Source of the DNA: Candidatus Lutibacillus vidarii
GTDB taxonomy: Bacteria > Actinomycetota > Actinomycetes > Actinomycetales > Dermatophilaceae
Assembly (NCBI GenBank): GCA_016717165.1
Contig: JADKGA010000003.1
Coordinates: forward strand, 310,001-374,000
Length of the DNA stretch: 64,000 bases
Direction: 5' to 3'
Position 1 is the first letter of the stretch; every line of letters begins with the position of its first letter. Positions 8,439 through 17,421 of this stretch are shown piece after piece. Under the pieces are notes generated by a model. It saw only the letters and a list, made by a program, of their open reading frames with translations, was not told the DNA's origin and did no database searches. Made by a program: the position numbers and the translations under genes.

Positions 8439-10991
8439 GTGGGTCGAGACGACGGCACCCGGGTCTCGGTCGGCCGCCCGTGCGCCGGGGTCGGGGTGGC
8501 ACCGGGGTGTGGGTCGGTGGGCCGTCCCCCGCCGGGAGTGTGCGAGGAGCCGGGCGACCACGACCCGAGCCTGCTGCTCCGCGGCAGCCGGCTGGCCGCA
8601 GTCCGCGACTGGCCAACCGGCCTGCGGCTCGCCCCCGGCCCGGTGGTGACGGACTTCCTCGAGGCATCGAGGCGGGCTGAGGACGACGCGGCGGAGCGAG
8701 CCCGCCGGGTGCACCGGCGGACCCGACGACTCCTCGCCGGTTCCTCGGTCCTCGCCGCCGCGACGGCCGTCACCGCGGCCGGGCTCATCGCCTCCCGGGT
8801 GACCATCGCTTCCGAGCGGGACCAGGCCAGGTCCCGGCAGATCGCCGCCGAGTCACGCGCCTTCGCCGCCTCGGACGTCGCACTCGCCCACCGGCTCGCC
8901 GTGGCCGCCTTCGACACCGATGACACGGTGCAGGCCCGGTCGCAGCTGACGGTCAGCACCGCCGACCCCGCGATGACAACGATCGACGGCCCGGTCGGGC
9001 CGGTCATGGTCGCCACCCATGCCGGGCGCGGCCTGCTGGCGCTCGCGGGCACGGCGCCGACCGTCCGGCTCTTCGACACGACGTCGCCGGTCCCCCGGCT
9101 CGTCGGCACGGTCCCCGCCCCCACGACGAGCGAGCCGAGCCCATCGGTCTTCGCCCTCGCGTTCAGCCCGGACGGGCACCTCCTCGCCCTCGGCGGCACC
9201 GCCGGCCGGGTCGAGATCGTCGACATCAGCGACCCCAAGGCCCCCGCCCCACTCGGCACCGCCCTGACGATCGCTCCCGAGCCGGGCACCGGCGCGGACA
9301 CGACGTATGCGCTGAGCTTCACCGCCGACGGCCGTGAGCTGCTCGCAGCCGGACCCACGGGCATCTCCCGATGGTCGCTCGCGAACCCCTCCGCCCCGGT
9401 CCCCGAGCCCACTCTGGCGACCGACGGCTATGCCACCACCCTGGCCCTCCTCGCCGACGGCACGGTCGTCACGGGGACGGACTCGGGCCAGGTGGCGCTC
9501 TTCGACCCGGCGCGTCCGCAGCAGCCCATGGCCGCCGCCACGGTGGATGGCTATGTCACGTGGGTCAGCGGGTCTGGCACCGAGATCGCCGTGGCCACCC
9601 GACGCGGCGGGGCGACATACCGGGCGACGGTGACCGGCGCGACGGGAGCCCACCGGCTCACCCCCATGGCCGCGATGACCTCCTTCGACAGCTGGGCCAA
9701 CTGGGTCGTCCCCGGCCCGGACGGGCAATGGCTGGTCGGCAGCTCCGCCCGGACCGCCCGGGTCATCGGCACGGACAACGAGGTCCGCGACGAGTTCCCG
9801 GTCCCGGACGCGGTGACCTCGCTGGCCTGGCTGCCCGACGGTCGGATGGTCGTCGGCGCGGTGTCCGGCACGACCTACGTCCGCGGCGCCCACCCGCTGG
9901 CCGCCGACGACGTGGCCGGCCGGGTCTTCTTCGCCACCTGGGATGGCACCGGGTCCCGGCTGGCGACCTTCCCGTACAGCCCGGGGTCGAGCCAGGTGCG
10001 GATCTGGGACACCAGCGAACCGGGCGCCCCGAGCCTGATCGGGCGTCCGGTCGCCACGCTGCCGGAGTCTGCCGGTCCGCTCAACGGCAGTGGTGACCTC
10101 AGCCCGTCCGGTCGGCTCGTCGTTGCCGGCACCCTGGAGGGCACCGTGGTCGGCTGGGATATCAGCACGCCGGCGAGCCCGCGACAGCTGTTCGCCGCGC
10201 CGTTGGCCTCGGCCAATGTCGAGTATGTCGGCTTCGTGTCCGAGAACCGCCTGCTGCTGGCCAGTGATGACCAGAAGGTCCGGGTGATCGAGCTCCCCAC
10301 GGCCGGCGGCGCGACGGCTGGCACGTCCGGCGGTACGACGACTGGCCCGTCCGCTGGCCCCACGGTTGTCGCGACCCTGGTCGGCTCGCCGAAAGAGGTC
10401 ACCAACGCCGACCTCTCCCCGGACGGTACCCTGGTGGCGGCGACCAGCTACGACGGCGCAACCCGGCTCTACCGAATGGGCACCGGCACGCTGCAGCCCC
10501 TCGCGACGATCCCCGGCGAGGGCTACGCCTATGCCACCCAGTTCACCCCCGACGGGCGCTTCCTGGCTGTGGGTGGGGAGTCGAAGGCGGTGCTGGTCTA
10601 CGACATCTCCACCCCGGAGCGGCCCGTCCTCGTCGACACCTTGACCGGTGCCGGCAGTGCCATCTACTCCCTCGATGTCGCCGCCGACGGTCGGATCGCC
10701 GCGGCCGCCCTCGATGGTGGCGCGTACGTGTGGGCGCCCCGAAGCGGTGGGCCGGCAGCCGGGTACGACGTCACACTCCGCCTCGTCGGAGGGGCGGGCC
10801 TGTATGGCGTGGAGTGGTCCCCGGACGGCATCCGTCTTGCTGCGGTCGGGCAACGAGCCCGGCTGTCGATCTGGACCACGGACCCGGCGGCGGCCCGGGA
10901 AGCACTCTGCGCCGCCGAGGGCGACCCGATGACGGCCCGGCAGTGGAGCGCGGCGCTTCCGGACCTCGAGTTCACCCGACCCTGCAGCTGA
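8439..10991 (+). CDS. WD40 beta-propeller protein, apparent C-terminal remnant of a STAND NTPase-WD40 protein
   Basis: About 850 residues from GTG 8439. Residues about 36-80 (EPGDHDPSLLLRGSRL, then TDFLEASRR) match the linker that normally joins a STAND NTPase domain to its propeller. A basic stretch and one hydrophobic segment follow (about 98-118), then ten or more WD-like blades, for example VRIWDTSEPGAP, VVGWDISTPASP and VLVYDISTPERP. The end (REALCAAEGDPM...WSAALPDLEFTRPC) is the usual end of this family. The NTPase and any DNA-binding N-terminus are missing: the 130 bp between here and guaB encode nothing like them. The first 35 residues look like non-homologous filler, so the true start may lie further in. 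Function unknown; propellers bind proteins. Confidence 0.75.
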   Translation: MGRDDGTRVSVGRPCAGVGVAPGCGSVGRPPPGVCEEPGDHDPSLLLRGSRLAAVRDWPTGLRLAPGPVVTDFLEASRRAEDDAAERARRVHRRTRRLLAGSSVLAAATAVTAAGLIASRVTIASERDQARSRQIAAESRAFAASDVALAHRLAVAAFDTDDTVQARSQLTVSTADPAMTTIDGPVGPVMVATHAGRGLLALAGTAPTVRLFDTTSPVPRLVGTVPAPTTSEPSPSVFALAFSPDGHLLALGGTAGRVEIVDISDPKAPAPLGTALTIAPEPGTGADTTYALSFTADGRELLAAGPTGISRWSLANPSAPVPEPTLATDGYATTLALLADGTVVTGTDSGQVALFDPARPQQPMAAATVDGYVTWVSGSGTEIAVATRRGGATYRATVTGATGAHRLTPMAAMTSFDSWANWVVPGPDGQWLVGSSARTARVIGTDNEVRDEFPVPDAVTSLAWLPDGRMVVGAVSGTTYVRGAHPLAADDVAGRVFFATWDGTGSRLATFPYSPGSSQVRIWDTSEPGAPSLIGRPVATLPESAGPLNGSGDLSPSGRLVVAGTLEGTVVGWDISTPASPRQLFAAPLASANVEYVGFVSENRLLLASDDQKVRVIELPTAGGATAGTSGGTTTGPSAGPTVVATLVGSPKEVTNADLSPDGTLVAATSYDGATRLYRMGTGTLQPLATIPGEGYAYATQFTPDGRFLAVGGESKAVLVYDISTPERPVLVDTLTGAGSAIYSLDVAADGRIAAAALDGGAYVWAPRSGGPAAGYDVTLRLVGGAGLYGVEWSPDGIRLAAVGQRARLSIWTTDPAAAREALCAAEGDPMTARQWSAALPDLEFTRPCS

Positions 10992-11003
10992 GGGGGGCGT
11001 CCC

Positions 11004-11070
11004 GGGCGCTCATGGACTCCAGCAGCGCTTATGGCACCTAGCGCGATGCCATGAGCGCCCAGGGAGTCCA
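11004..11070. terminator. Intergenic inverted repeats after the WD40 gene
   Basis: A perfect 12-bp inverted repeat, GGGCGCTCATGG at 11004-11015 and its complement at 11049-11060, lies between convergent genes. Next to it TGGACTCC (11013-11020) and GGAGTCCA (11063-11070) form a second inverted pair. A terminator role is inferred from position. Confidence 0.4.
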
Positions 11071-11121
11071 GAAGCACCGCCGCACGCCCGCCGACCCGCG
11101 GGCCGAGATGCCCCCACAACG

Positions 11122-11163
11122 GCGTATGCCGCCCACCCCCTCTAGGGGCTGGGCGGCATACGC
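11122..11163 (-). terminator. Hairpin terminator after groEL
   Basis: Arms of 14 bp at 11122-11135 (GCGTATGCCGCCCA) and 11150-11163, with an inner CCCC/GGGG extension, start about 28 bp beyond the groEL stop. The stem is very stable, but no T-run is present. Confidence 0.55.
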
Positions 11164-11191
11164 GCTGGTCGTTCGTGAGGTGCGGTGAAGC

Positions 11192-12812
<1,621 letters not shown>

Positions 12813-12850
12813 GTGGTTCGTACTCTCCTAGGCGTTGCCTGGTCGGGAAC

Positions 12851-12902
12851 GTGAGCACCCCGGCTCGGCGCCCCGGGCGGGGTGCCGAGCCGGGGTGGTC
12901 AC
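12851..12902 (-). promoter_or_regulatory. Stable hairpin between groES and groEL
   Basis: Perfect 14-bp arms at 12856-12869 (CACCCCGGCTCGGC) and 12884-12897, extended outward by GTGA/TCAC, fill most of the groES-groEL gap. It has no T-run. It could stabilise the groES message or partly block read-through into groEL; both are inference. Confidence 0.5.
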
Positions 12903-12927
12903 GTCGCTGCTGCGGTGCGGACTGGTC

Positions 12928-13221
12928 TTAGCCGACCACGGCGAGGATGTCGCGGGCGGAGAGGATGAGGTACTCCTCGCCGCCGTGCTTGATCTCGGTG
13001 CCGCCGTACTTGCTGTAGATGACCCGGTCGCCGACGGTGACGTCGATCGGGACACGGTTGCCCTTGTCGTCGATGCGACCCGGGCCCACGGCGAGGACCT
13101 CGCCCTCCTGGGGCTTCTCCTTGGCCGTGTCCGGGATGACCAGGCCGGAGGCCGTGGTCTTCTCGGCCTCGATCGACTTGATGAGGATGCGGTCCTCGAG
13201 CGGCTTGATGGAAACCGACAC
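12928..13221 (-). CDS. groES: 10-kDa co-chaperonin GroES
   Basis: A 97-residue GroES, the lid of the GroEL folding chamber. It begins VSVSIKPLEDRILIKSIEAE at GTG 13221, with GGGAGG eight bases upstream; the open frame extends to 13329, but that extension has no family match. The mobile loop EKTTASGLVIPDTAKEKPQ, then VLAVGPGR and YSKYGGTEIKHGGEEYLIL, are complete. It is the first gene of the groES-groEL unit and sits under two CIRCE operators, so heat-shock control by HrcA is expected. Confidence 0.97.
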   Translation of the reverse strand: MSVSIKPLEDRILIKSIEAEKTTASGLVIPDTAKEKPQEGEVLAVGPGRIDDKGNRVPIDVTVGDRVIYSKYGGTEIKHGGEEYLILSARDILAVVG

Positions 13222-13322
13222 TGGGATGACCTCCCCCTTCGGGAATGTCGAGAAACGGACGATGTCTGGTCGGCCCTGCACGCCGAGCCGCCGTCGCGGG
13301 GGTCGGTCGGCTGCGTGAGCCT

Positions 13323-13349
13323 TTAGCACTCAGGACTCCCGAGTGCCAA
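13323..13349 (-). promoter_or_regulatory. CIRCE operator 1 (HrcA binding site)
   Basis: TTAGCACTC, nine bases, GAGTGCCAA: one mismatch from the CIRCE consensus (TTAGCACTC-N9-GAGTGCTAA). It lies between the groES promoter and the start codon, where bound HrcA would block transcription. Confidence 0.93.
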
Positions 13350-13356
13350 CGCCCTC

Positions 13357-13386
13357 AATCTAGGTTGCGGATTAGCACTCGGTCAA
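13357..13386 (-). promoter_or_regulatory. groES promoter (sigma-A type)
   Basis: On the minus strand TTGACC (13381-13386) and TAGATT (13357-13362) are 18 bp apart, a good housekeeping -35/-10 pair. CIRCE 2 overlaps the -35 and CIRCE 1 lies just downstream of the -10. Confidence 0.65.
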
Positions 13387-13398
13387 CTTGAGTGCCAG
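13372..13398 (-). promoter_or_regulatory. CIRCE operator 2 (HrcA binding site)
   Basis: TTAGCACTC, nine bases, GAGTGCCAG: a second CIRCE copy with two mismatches in the right arm, overlapping the -35 box. It also lies 39 bp before the divergent methyltransferase gene at 13437. Confidence 0.9.
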
Positions 13399-13436
13399 GG
13401 CGGTGGTCCCGGCCGGGTCGGTGGGAGGATGCCCGC

Positions 13437-14666
13437 ATGGACCTCGACGTGGTGCGCCGGCTCACCACGGGCGAGGGTGCCGCTCTGCTCGCCTCACTGC
13501 CCCCGTATGACGATGCAGCGGCCGTGGGCCTGGGCGTCCGGCTGCGCGAGGCCGGTTTCGACGCGGACCTTGTTGCCGCGGCGCTGACCCAGTCCAGGCT
13601 CCGGGCCCGCGCGGTCGACAAGTTCGGCCCGTTCGCCGCGGGCCTGCTCCTCACCGCCGACGGCCTCGAGCAGGCCACCCGGCTCACCGTCGCGGCGGCT
13701 CACGCGCACCGCTACCGCGCCGCGGGGATCGAGCTGGTCCATGACCTCGGCTGCGGGATCGGCGCCGATGCCCTCGCCTTCGGCGGCCTGGACCTGGCCG
13801 TGCGCGCCGTCGACTCCGACCCCGTCACGGCGGCGGTGGCGGCATACAACCTGCGCCAGCTCGACGACGCGGTCGTCACCTGTGCGGCCGCCGAGTCGGT
13901 GAACCTCCCCCTGGGAGCGGCGACGGTCGGGGTTGGGGTGTGGGTCGACCCGGCCCGGCGGGTCCGTGGTGTGGCCGACGCGACGGGCCGGACCCGGCGG
14001 GTCGCCGGCCTCGACGCCATCTCGCCGACCTGGGACCAGGTCCTCGGGTGGGCGACCCAGGTGCCCGCGACCGGCGCCAAGCTCGCGCCATCCTTCCCGC
14101 ACTCACGGGTCCCGGCCGGCGCCGAGGCGCAGTGGACCTCGTGGAACGGCGAGGTGGTCGAGTGTGCCGTCTGGTTCGGGCCGCTGGTCCGCACCTCGGG
14201 TCGCACCGCAGCCGTGGCCCGCCCCGGCGGTCCCCCCGTCGTCGTGACCGAGGCCGACGCCGAGGGCGCGACCGGAGTGCTCACTGCCCCCGCCCGGGTC
14301 GGGCCGTACCTCTACGAACCGGACCGCGCGGTGCTCCAGGCCGGCCTCACCGGCGCGGTCGCCGCCCCGGCCGACGGGGTCGAGCTCGCCTCGGGCGTCG
14401 GGTACGTCAGTGCCGAGCGGTCCGTCGACATCCCCTTCGCCCGCCGGTATGCCGTCCAGGCGGTCCTGCCCCTGGACGCCAAGACGGTCCGGATCTGGCT
14501 GCGCGACCACGGTCTTGGCAAGGCGACGATCAAGAAGCGTGGGGTGTCGGTCGACCCGGACCGGTTCCGGCACCAGCTGCGGCTCGGTGGCGGCGAGGGC
14601 ACCGCCACCCTGGTTCTCACCCGGGCGGCCGGGCGGTCGGTCGCCATCGTCGTCGAGCCTCGATAG
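13437..14666 (+). CDS. THUMP-like class I SAM-dependent methyltransferase
   Basis: A 409-residue protein from ATG 13437 (MDLDVVRRLTTGEG), chosen because GGGAGG lies nine bases upstream. The SAM-binding motif DLGCGIGADALAFGG is near residue 102, followed by VRAVDSDPVT. The C-terminal part (WLRDHGLGKATIKKRGVSVDPDRF) is the THUMP-like domain described in actinobacterial proteins of this kind, so an RNA substrate is likely but unproven. It is divergent from groES and shares the CIRCE region, so heat-shock effects on it are possible. A GC-rich repeat follows the stop. Confidence 0.82.
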   Translation: MDLDVVRRLTTGEGAALLASLPPYDDAAAVGLGVRLREAGFDADLVAAALTQSRLRARAVDKFGPFAAGLLLTADGLEQATRLTVAAAHAHRYRAAGIELVHDLGCGIGADALAFGGLDLAVRAVDSDPVTAAVAAYNLRQLDDAVVTCAAAESVNLPLGAATVGVGVWVDPARRVRGVADATGRTRRVAGLDAISPTWDQVLGWATQVPATGAKLAPSFPHSRVPAGAEAQWTSWNGEVVECAVWFGPLVRTSGRTAAVARPGGPPVVVTEADAEGATGVLTAPARVGPYLYEPDRAVLQAGLTGAVAAPADGVELASGVGYVSAERSVDIPFARRYAVQAVLPLDAKTVRIWLRDHGLGKATIKKRGVSVDPDRFRHQLRLGGGEGTATLVLTRAAGRSVAIVVEPR

Positions 14667-14701
14667 GCCGGACGACTGAGCCCGGGAGCCGCGGGAGCCG
14701 A

Positions 14702-14768
14702 GGAAGCGGCCGGAGCCGCGGGAGCCCCGGCGGGAGCGGCGGGAGCCGCGGAAGCGGCCGGAGCCGCG
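14702..14768. repeat. GC-rich low-complexity repeat
   Basis: A 19-bp sequence, GGAAGCGGCCGGAGCCGCG, occurs exactly at 14702-14720 and 14750-14768, inside 90 bp built of GGAGCCGCGG-like units. It lies between the convergent methyltransferase and ribokinase genes and shows no coding sense. Confidence 0.7.
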
Positions 14769-14776
14769 AGAGGGGC

Positions 14777-15628
14777 TTACAGCTCCGGGTCCGGCTGCGC
14801 ACCCCGCCGACGGACCGCCTCGGCCCCGGCAGCCTGCGCCGCGGCGACCGCCTCAGCCCGGGTCGCCCCCCGGGCCAGGGCCGCAGCCAGCGCGCCGCAG
14901 AAGGCGTCCCCGGCCCCGGTGGTGTCGACGACCTCGGCCGCTGGGACCAGCGGTGCGACATACTGCTCGCCGTCCCAGGAGCAGCCGGCCGCGCCGAAGG
15001 TGACCAGCCACGACCCCGGGAGCAGGCCCAGGTCGGCGAAGGCGGCGGCCTCGGTCTCGTTGCAGACCAGCGGGTCGGCCGCGGCGACAACCTCGGCCGG
15101 CAGGACCGCGAAGGGCGCGCAGTTCACCACGACGCGAGCCCCCCGGGCCGCCGCCTGCCGCACCGCGGCAGCAACGATCCCCAGCGGGATCTCGAGCTGG
15201 CAGAGCAGGACGTCTCCAGGGCCGAGATCGGCCAGCGTGTCCAAGGCGGACTCGTCCAGACAGCCGTTCGCGCCGGGGTCGACGACGATGGCGTTCTCAC
15301 CGGCAGAGTCGACGGTGATGACCGCCCGGCCGGTCCGGACCCCGCCCCCGCCGGCGGCGTCAACACCGACGACGGTCAGCGCCGCCTCGATCCCCCACGC
15401 CTCGAGCCGTCGCCGGTACGCCGCGCCCACCTCGTCAGCACCGACCGCTGCGACCATCCGCACCCGCGCCCCGGCCCGCGCCGCCGCGACGGCCTGGTTG
15501 CCGCCCTTGCCACCGGCATACCGGTGCGAGGCCAGCGCCAGCACGGTCTCACCCGGACGGGGCAGCCGGGCGACCTGCCAGACCTCGTCGACATTGAGCG
15601 AGCCCAGGACGACAACTCGGCCGGTCAT
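14777..15628 (-). CDS. Ribokinase-type PfkB sugar kinase
   Basis: A 283-residue kinase from ATG 15628, preceded by GGAGG at five bases. The first PfkB signature is AGGKGGNQAVAAARAGA near residue 38, and the second is VDTTGAGDAFCGALAAAL with the catalytic aspartate near 242. These features fit ribokinase, which phosphorylates D-ribose to ribose 5-phosphate. The start codon overlaps the stop of a nucleoside hydrolase gene by four bases (ATGA). The hydrolase would release ribose and this kinase would trap it, giving a short nucleoside salvage path. Specificity for ribose over deoxyribose cannot be read here. Confidence 0.88.
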   Translation of the reverse strand: MTGRVVVLGSLNVDEVWQVARLPRPGETVLALASHRYAGGKGGNQAVAAARAGARVRMVAAVGADEVGAAYRRRLEAWGIEAALTVVGVDAAGGGGVRTGRAVITVDSAGENAIVVDPGANGCLDESALDTLADLGPGDVLLCQLEIPLGIVAAAVRQAAARGARVVVNCAPFAVLPAEVVAAADPLVCNETEAAAFADLGLLPGSWLVTFGAAGCSWDGEQYVAPLVPAAEVVDTTGAGDAFCGALAAALARGATRAEAVAAAQAAGAEAVRRRGAQPDPEL

Positions 15629-16659
15629 GACGGCCTCCGGTCGTCGGTGCCGGTCGCGTCGTGGTCGGCTCCCCCGGTCACGGTATGCCGCCACAGCCGC
15701 GCCACGGCCGGGCCGTCGATCCCCAGGGCGACCCGGACGACGGTCGGGCTCAGACCGTGCGGGTCGTGGTCGCGGTCCGGCGAGGCGGTCCGCTGGTCGA
15801 CGATGGTGCGGCCGCGGGACCACGTCCCGGCAAGCTCGACCCGGACCGGGTGCTCGGCCCAGGCGAGCAGCTCCGGGGCGACGAGGCTGACGACCGCGCC
15901 CGCGTCGCCGATCGTCGCGTCGGTCCCGAACCGGTGGCACTGGAAGTCGATGAGCAGCCCGGCCAGCTCGGCCGCCCGGTCGCCGCAGGCCCGGCCCGCC
16001 GCGACGATCTCGGCCGCCTCCGCGGGGCTCAGGGTCGGTGCGCTGAAGACGTCGAGGCCGTACATGAAGACCGGCACCCCGAGGTCGTCGGCGGCGTCGA
16101 GGACCACCGCGGCCGCCTCGGGGTCGTGGAAGACGTTGAACTCCGCGGACGCGGTCGCATTGCCCTGGGCCGCCGCCCCGCCCATGAAGACGATCCGGCG
16201 CAGTCCGGCCGCCGCCTCGGGATAGGTCCGCAGCAGCAGGGCGATATTCGTCAACGGCGCGAGCGGGACCAGCGTGACGAGATCGTCGGGGTCACCGGTG
16301 CGGGCGGCATCGAGCAGGACGTCCCGGAGCAGCTCGACCCCGTGCCGAGGGTCCGGCAGCTGGGGGCTGGGCGGCCAGTGCAGGTCCGCCATACCGTCCT
16401 CGCCGTGGACGTGCCGGGCGTGCCGGGGTCGCTCGACGAGCGGACGGGCCGCCCCTCGCGCCACCGGGACGTCCCCGCGCCCGGCCGCGTCGAGGACGAC
16501 CAGGGTGTTCCGGACGACATCGTCGACCGGGGCGTTCCCGCCGACGCAGCTGACCGCGACCAGCCGCAGGCCCGGGTGGCGGGCCGCGAAGAGGAGAGCG
16601 CAGGCGTCGTCCACCCCGGTGTCGACGTCGAGGACCACAGGTACGCTCACGGACGCCAT
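15625..16659 (-). CDS. Inosine-uridine preferring nucleoside hydrolase family protein
   Basis: A 344-residue protein that should cleave the N-glycosidic bond of ribonucleosides to base and ribose. The calcium-binding signature is DVDTGVDDACAL near residue 10, and LVTLVPLAPLTNIALLL and FMGGAAAQGNATASAEFNVFHDPEAA carry the other active-site residues of the family. It is the first gene of a pair with ribokinase, with a four-base overlap. Base preference is not predictable from what I see. Confidence 0.92.
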   Translation of the reverse strand: MASVSVPVVLDVDTGVDDACALLFAARHPGLRLVAVSCVGGNAPVDDVVRNTLVVLDAAGRGDVPVARGAARPLVERPRHARHVHGEDGMADLHWPPSPQLPDPRHGVELLRDVLLDAARTGDPDDLVTLVPLAPLTNIALLLRTYPEAAAGLRRIVFMGGAAAQGNATASAEFNVFHDPEAAAVVLDAADDLGVPVFMYGLDVFSAPTLSPAEAAEIVAAGRACGDRAAELAGLLIDFQCHRFGTDATIGDAGAVVSLVAPELLAWAEHPVRVELAGTWSRGRTIVDQRTASPDRDHDPHGLSPTVVRVALGIDGPAVARLWRHTVTGGADHDATGTDDRRPS

Positions 16660-16767
16660 CTTGACAGGGGACGCCGGCCCGGCTCACAGCATCCCCATAG
16701 GGAGCCCGGCCACGATGACCCGCGACACATACCGCCGACACGCTGTCGAGCAGCGAACGGAGCCGGA

Positions 16768-17349
16768 ATGGACACGCGCACGACGATCGTCATCGGCATC
16801 GCGGCCGGCGTCGCAGCAGTCGGGTTGACCATCGGTGGGGCCGCGCTGGCCAACGGCGGCGGGGCAGGCTCGTCGACCGAGCACACCGCCAACAGCGGCG
16901 GCCTCGACGGCCTCTCCGGCGGCGCCGGGGTCATCCCAGGGTCCCGGCACGACGACCACGGCGGGCTGACCGGAGCCGGGGGGCCAGGCGCCATCGGCGG
17001 CCCCGGAGGCCACGACGGCGAGCAGCCGCTGACCGGGACCGACCTGGCCAAGGCTCAGGCCGCCGCGCTGGCCAAGGTCCCCGGCGGGAACGTCCTCCGG
17101 GCCGAAAGCAATGGGGACGGGTCGGGTTTCCACCTGCTGGTCCAGCAGCCCGACGGGTCGGTCGTCATGGTCCAGCTCGACGCGAGCTTCACCGTCGTCG
17201 AGGTCGTCCAGGGCCCTGGTGGGCGGGGCGGTCCAGGACTGGACCCGAACGGACCCTTGCAGAACCACGACCCGAACGGCACGCTACTGAACCAGGACCC
17301 CAACGGCGGGACGCTGAACCAGGCCGCCACCGGCGGTACCACGACGTGA
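16768..17349 (+). CDS. Secreted or anchored small protein with a PepSY-like part
   Basis: A 193-residue protein starting at ATG 16768. Residues 5-28 form a hydrophobic segment that may be a signal peptide or anchor. A Gly/Ser/His-rich linker (30-90) follows. Residues about 98-145 (AKAQAAALAKVPGGNVLRAESNG, then a VVMVQLD strand and FTVVEVVQG) resemble a PepSY domain, which in other proteins inhibits proteases or senses the cell surface. The tail carries three nine-residue units around DPNG (DPNGPLQNH, DPNGTLLNQ, DPNGGTLNQ). It stands alone on the plus strand between minus-strand genes. Function unknown. Confidence 0.72.
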   Translation: MDTRTTIVIGIAAGVAAVGLTIGGAALANGGGAGSSTEHTANSGGLDGLSGGAGVIPGSRHDDHGGLTGAGGPGAIGGPGGHDGEQPLTGTDLAKAQAAALAKVPGGNVLRAESNGDGSGFHLLVQQPDGSVVMVQLDASFTVVEVVQGPGGRGGPGLDPNGPLQNHDPNGTLLNQDPNGGTLNQAATGGTTT

Positions 17350-17369
17350 TTTCCTGACACACCACGGGC

Positions 17370-17402
17370 GACGGCCGGGCACCCACAAGGCGCCCGGCCG
17401 TC
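17370..17402. terminator. Hairpin between convergent genes
   Basis: GACGGCCGGGC (17370-17380) pairs perfectly with 17392-17402 across an 11-nt loop, just after the stop of the secreted protein and before the tsaD stop. It may serve both strands. Confidence 0.55.
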
Positions 17403-17421
17403 GTCGCAGGTGGCCGACGGT

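Noticed and set aside
13940..16225. A 761-residue plus-strand frame over the methyltransferase, ribokinase and hydrolase genes.
   Set aside because: It is low-complexity shadow of well-conserved genes in other frames and has no motif.
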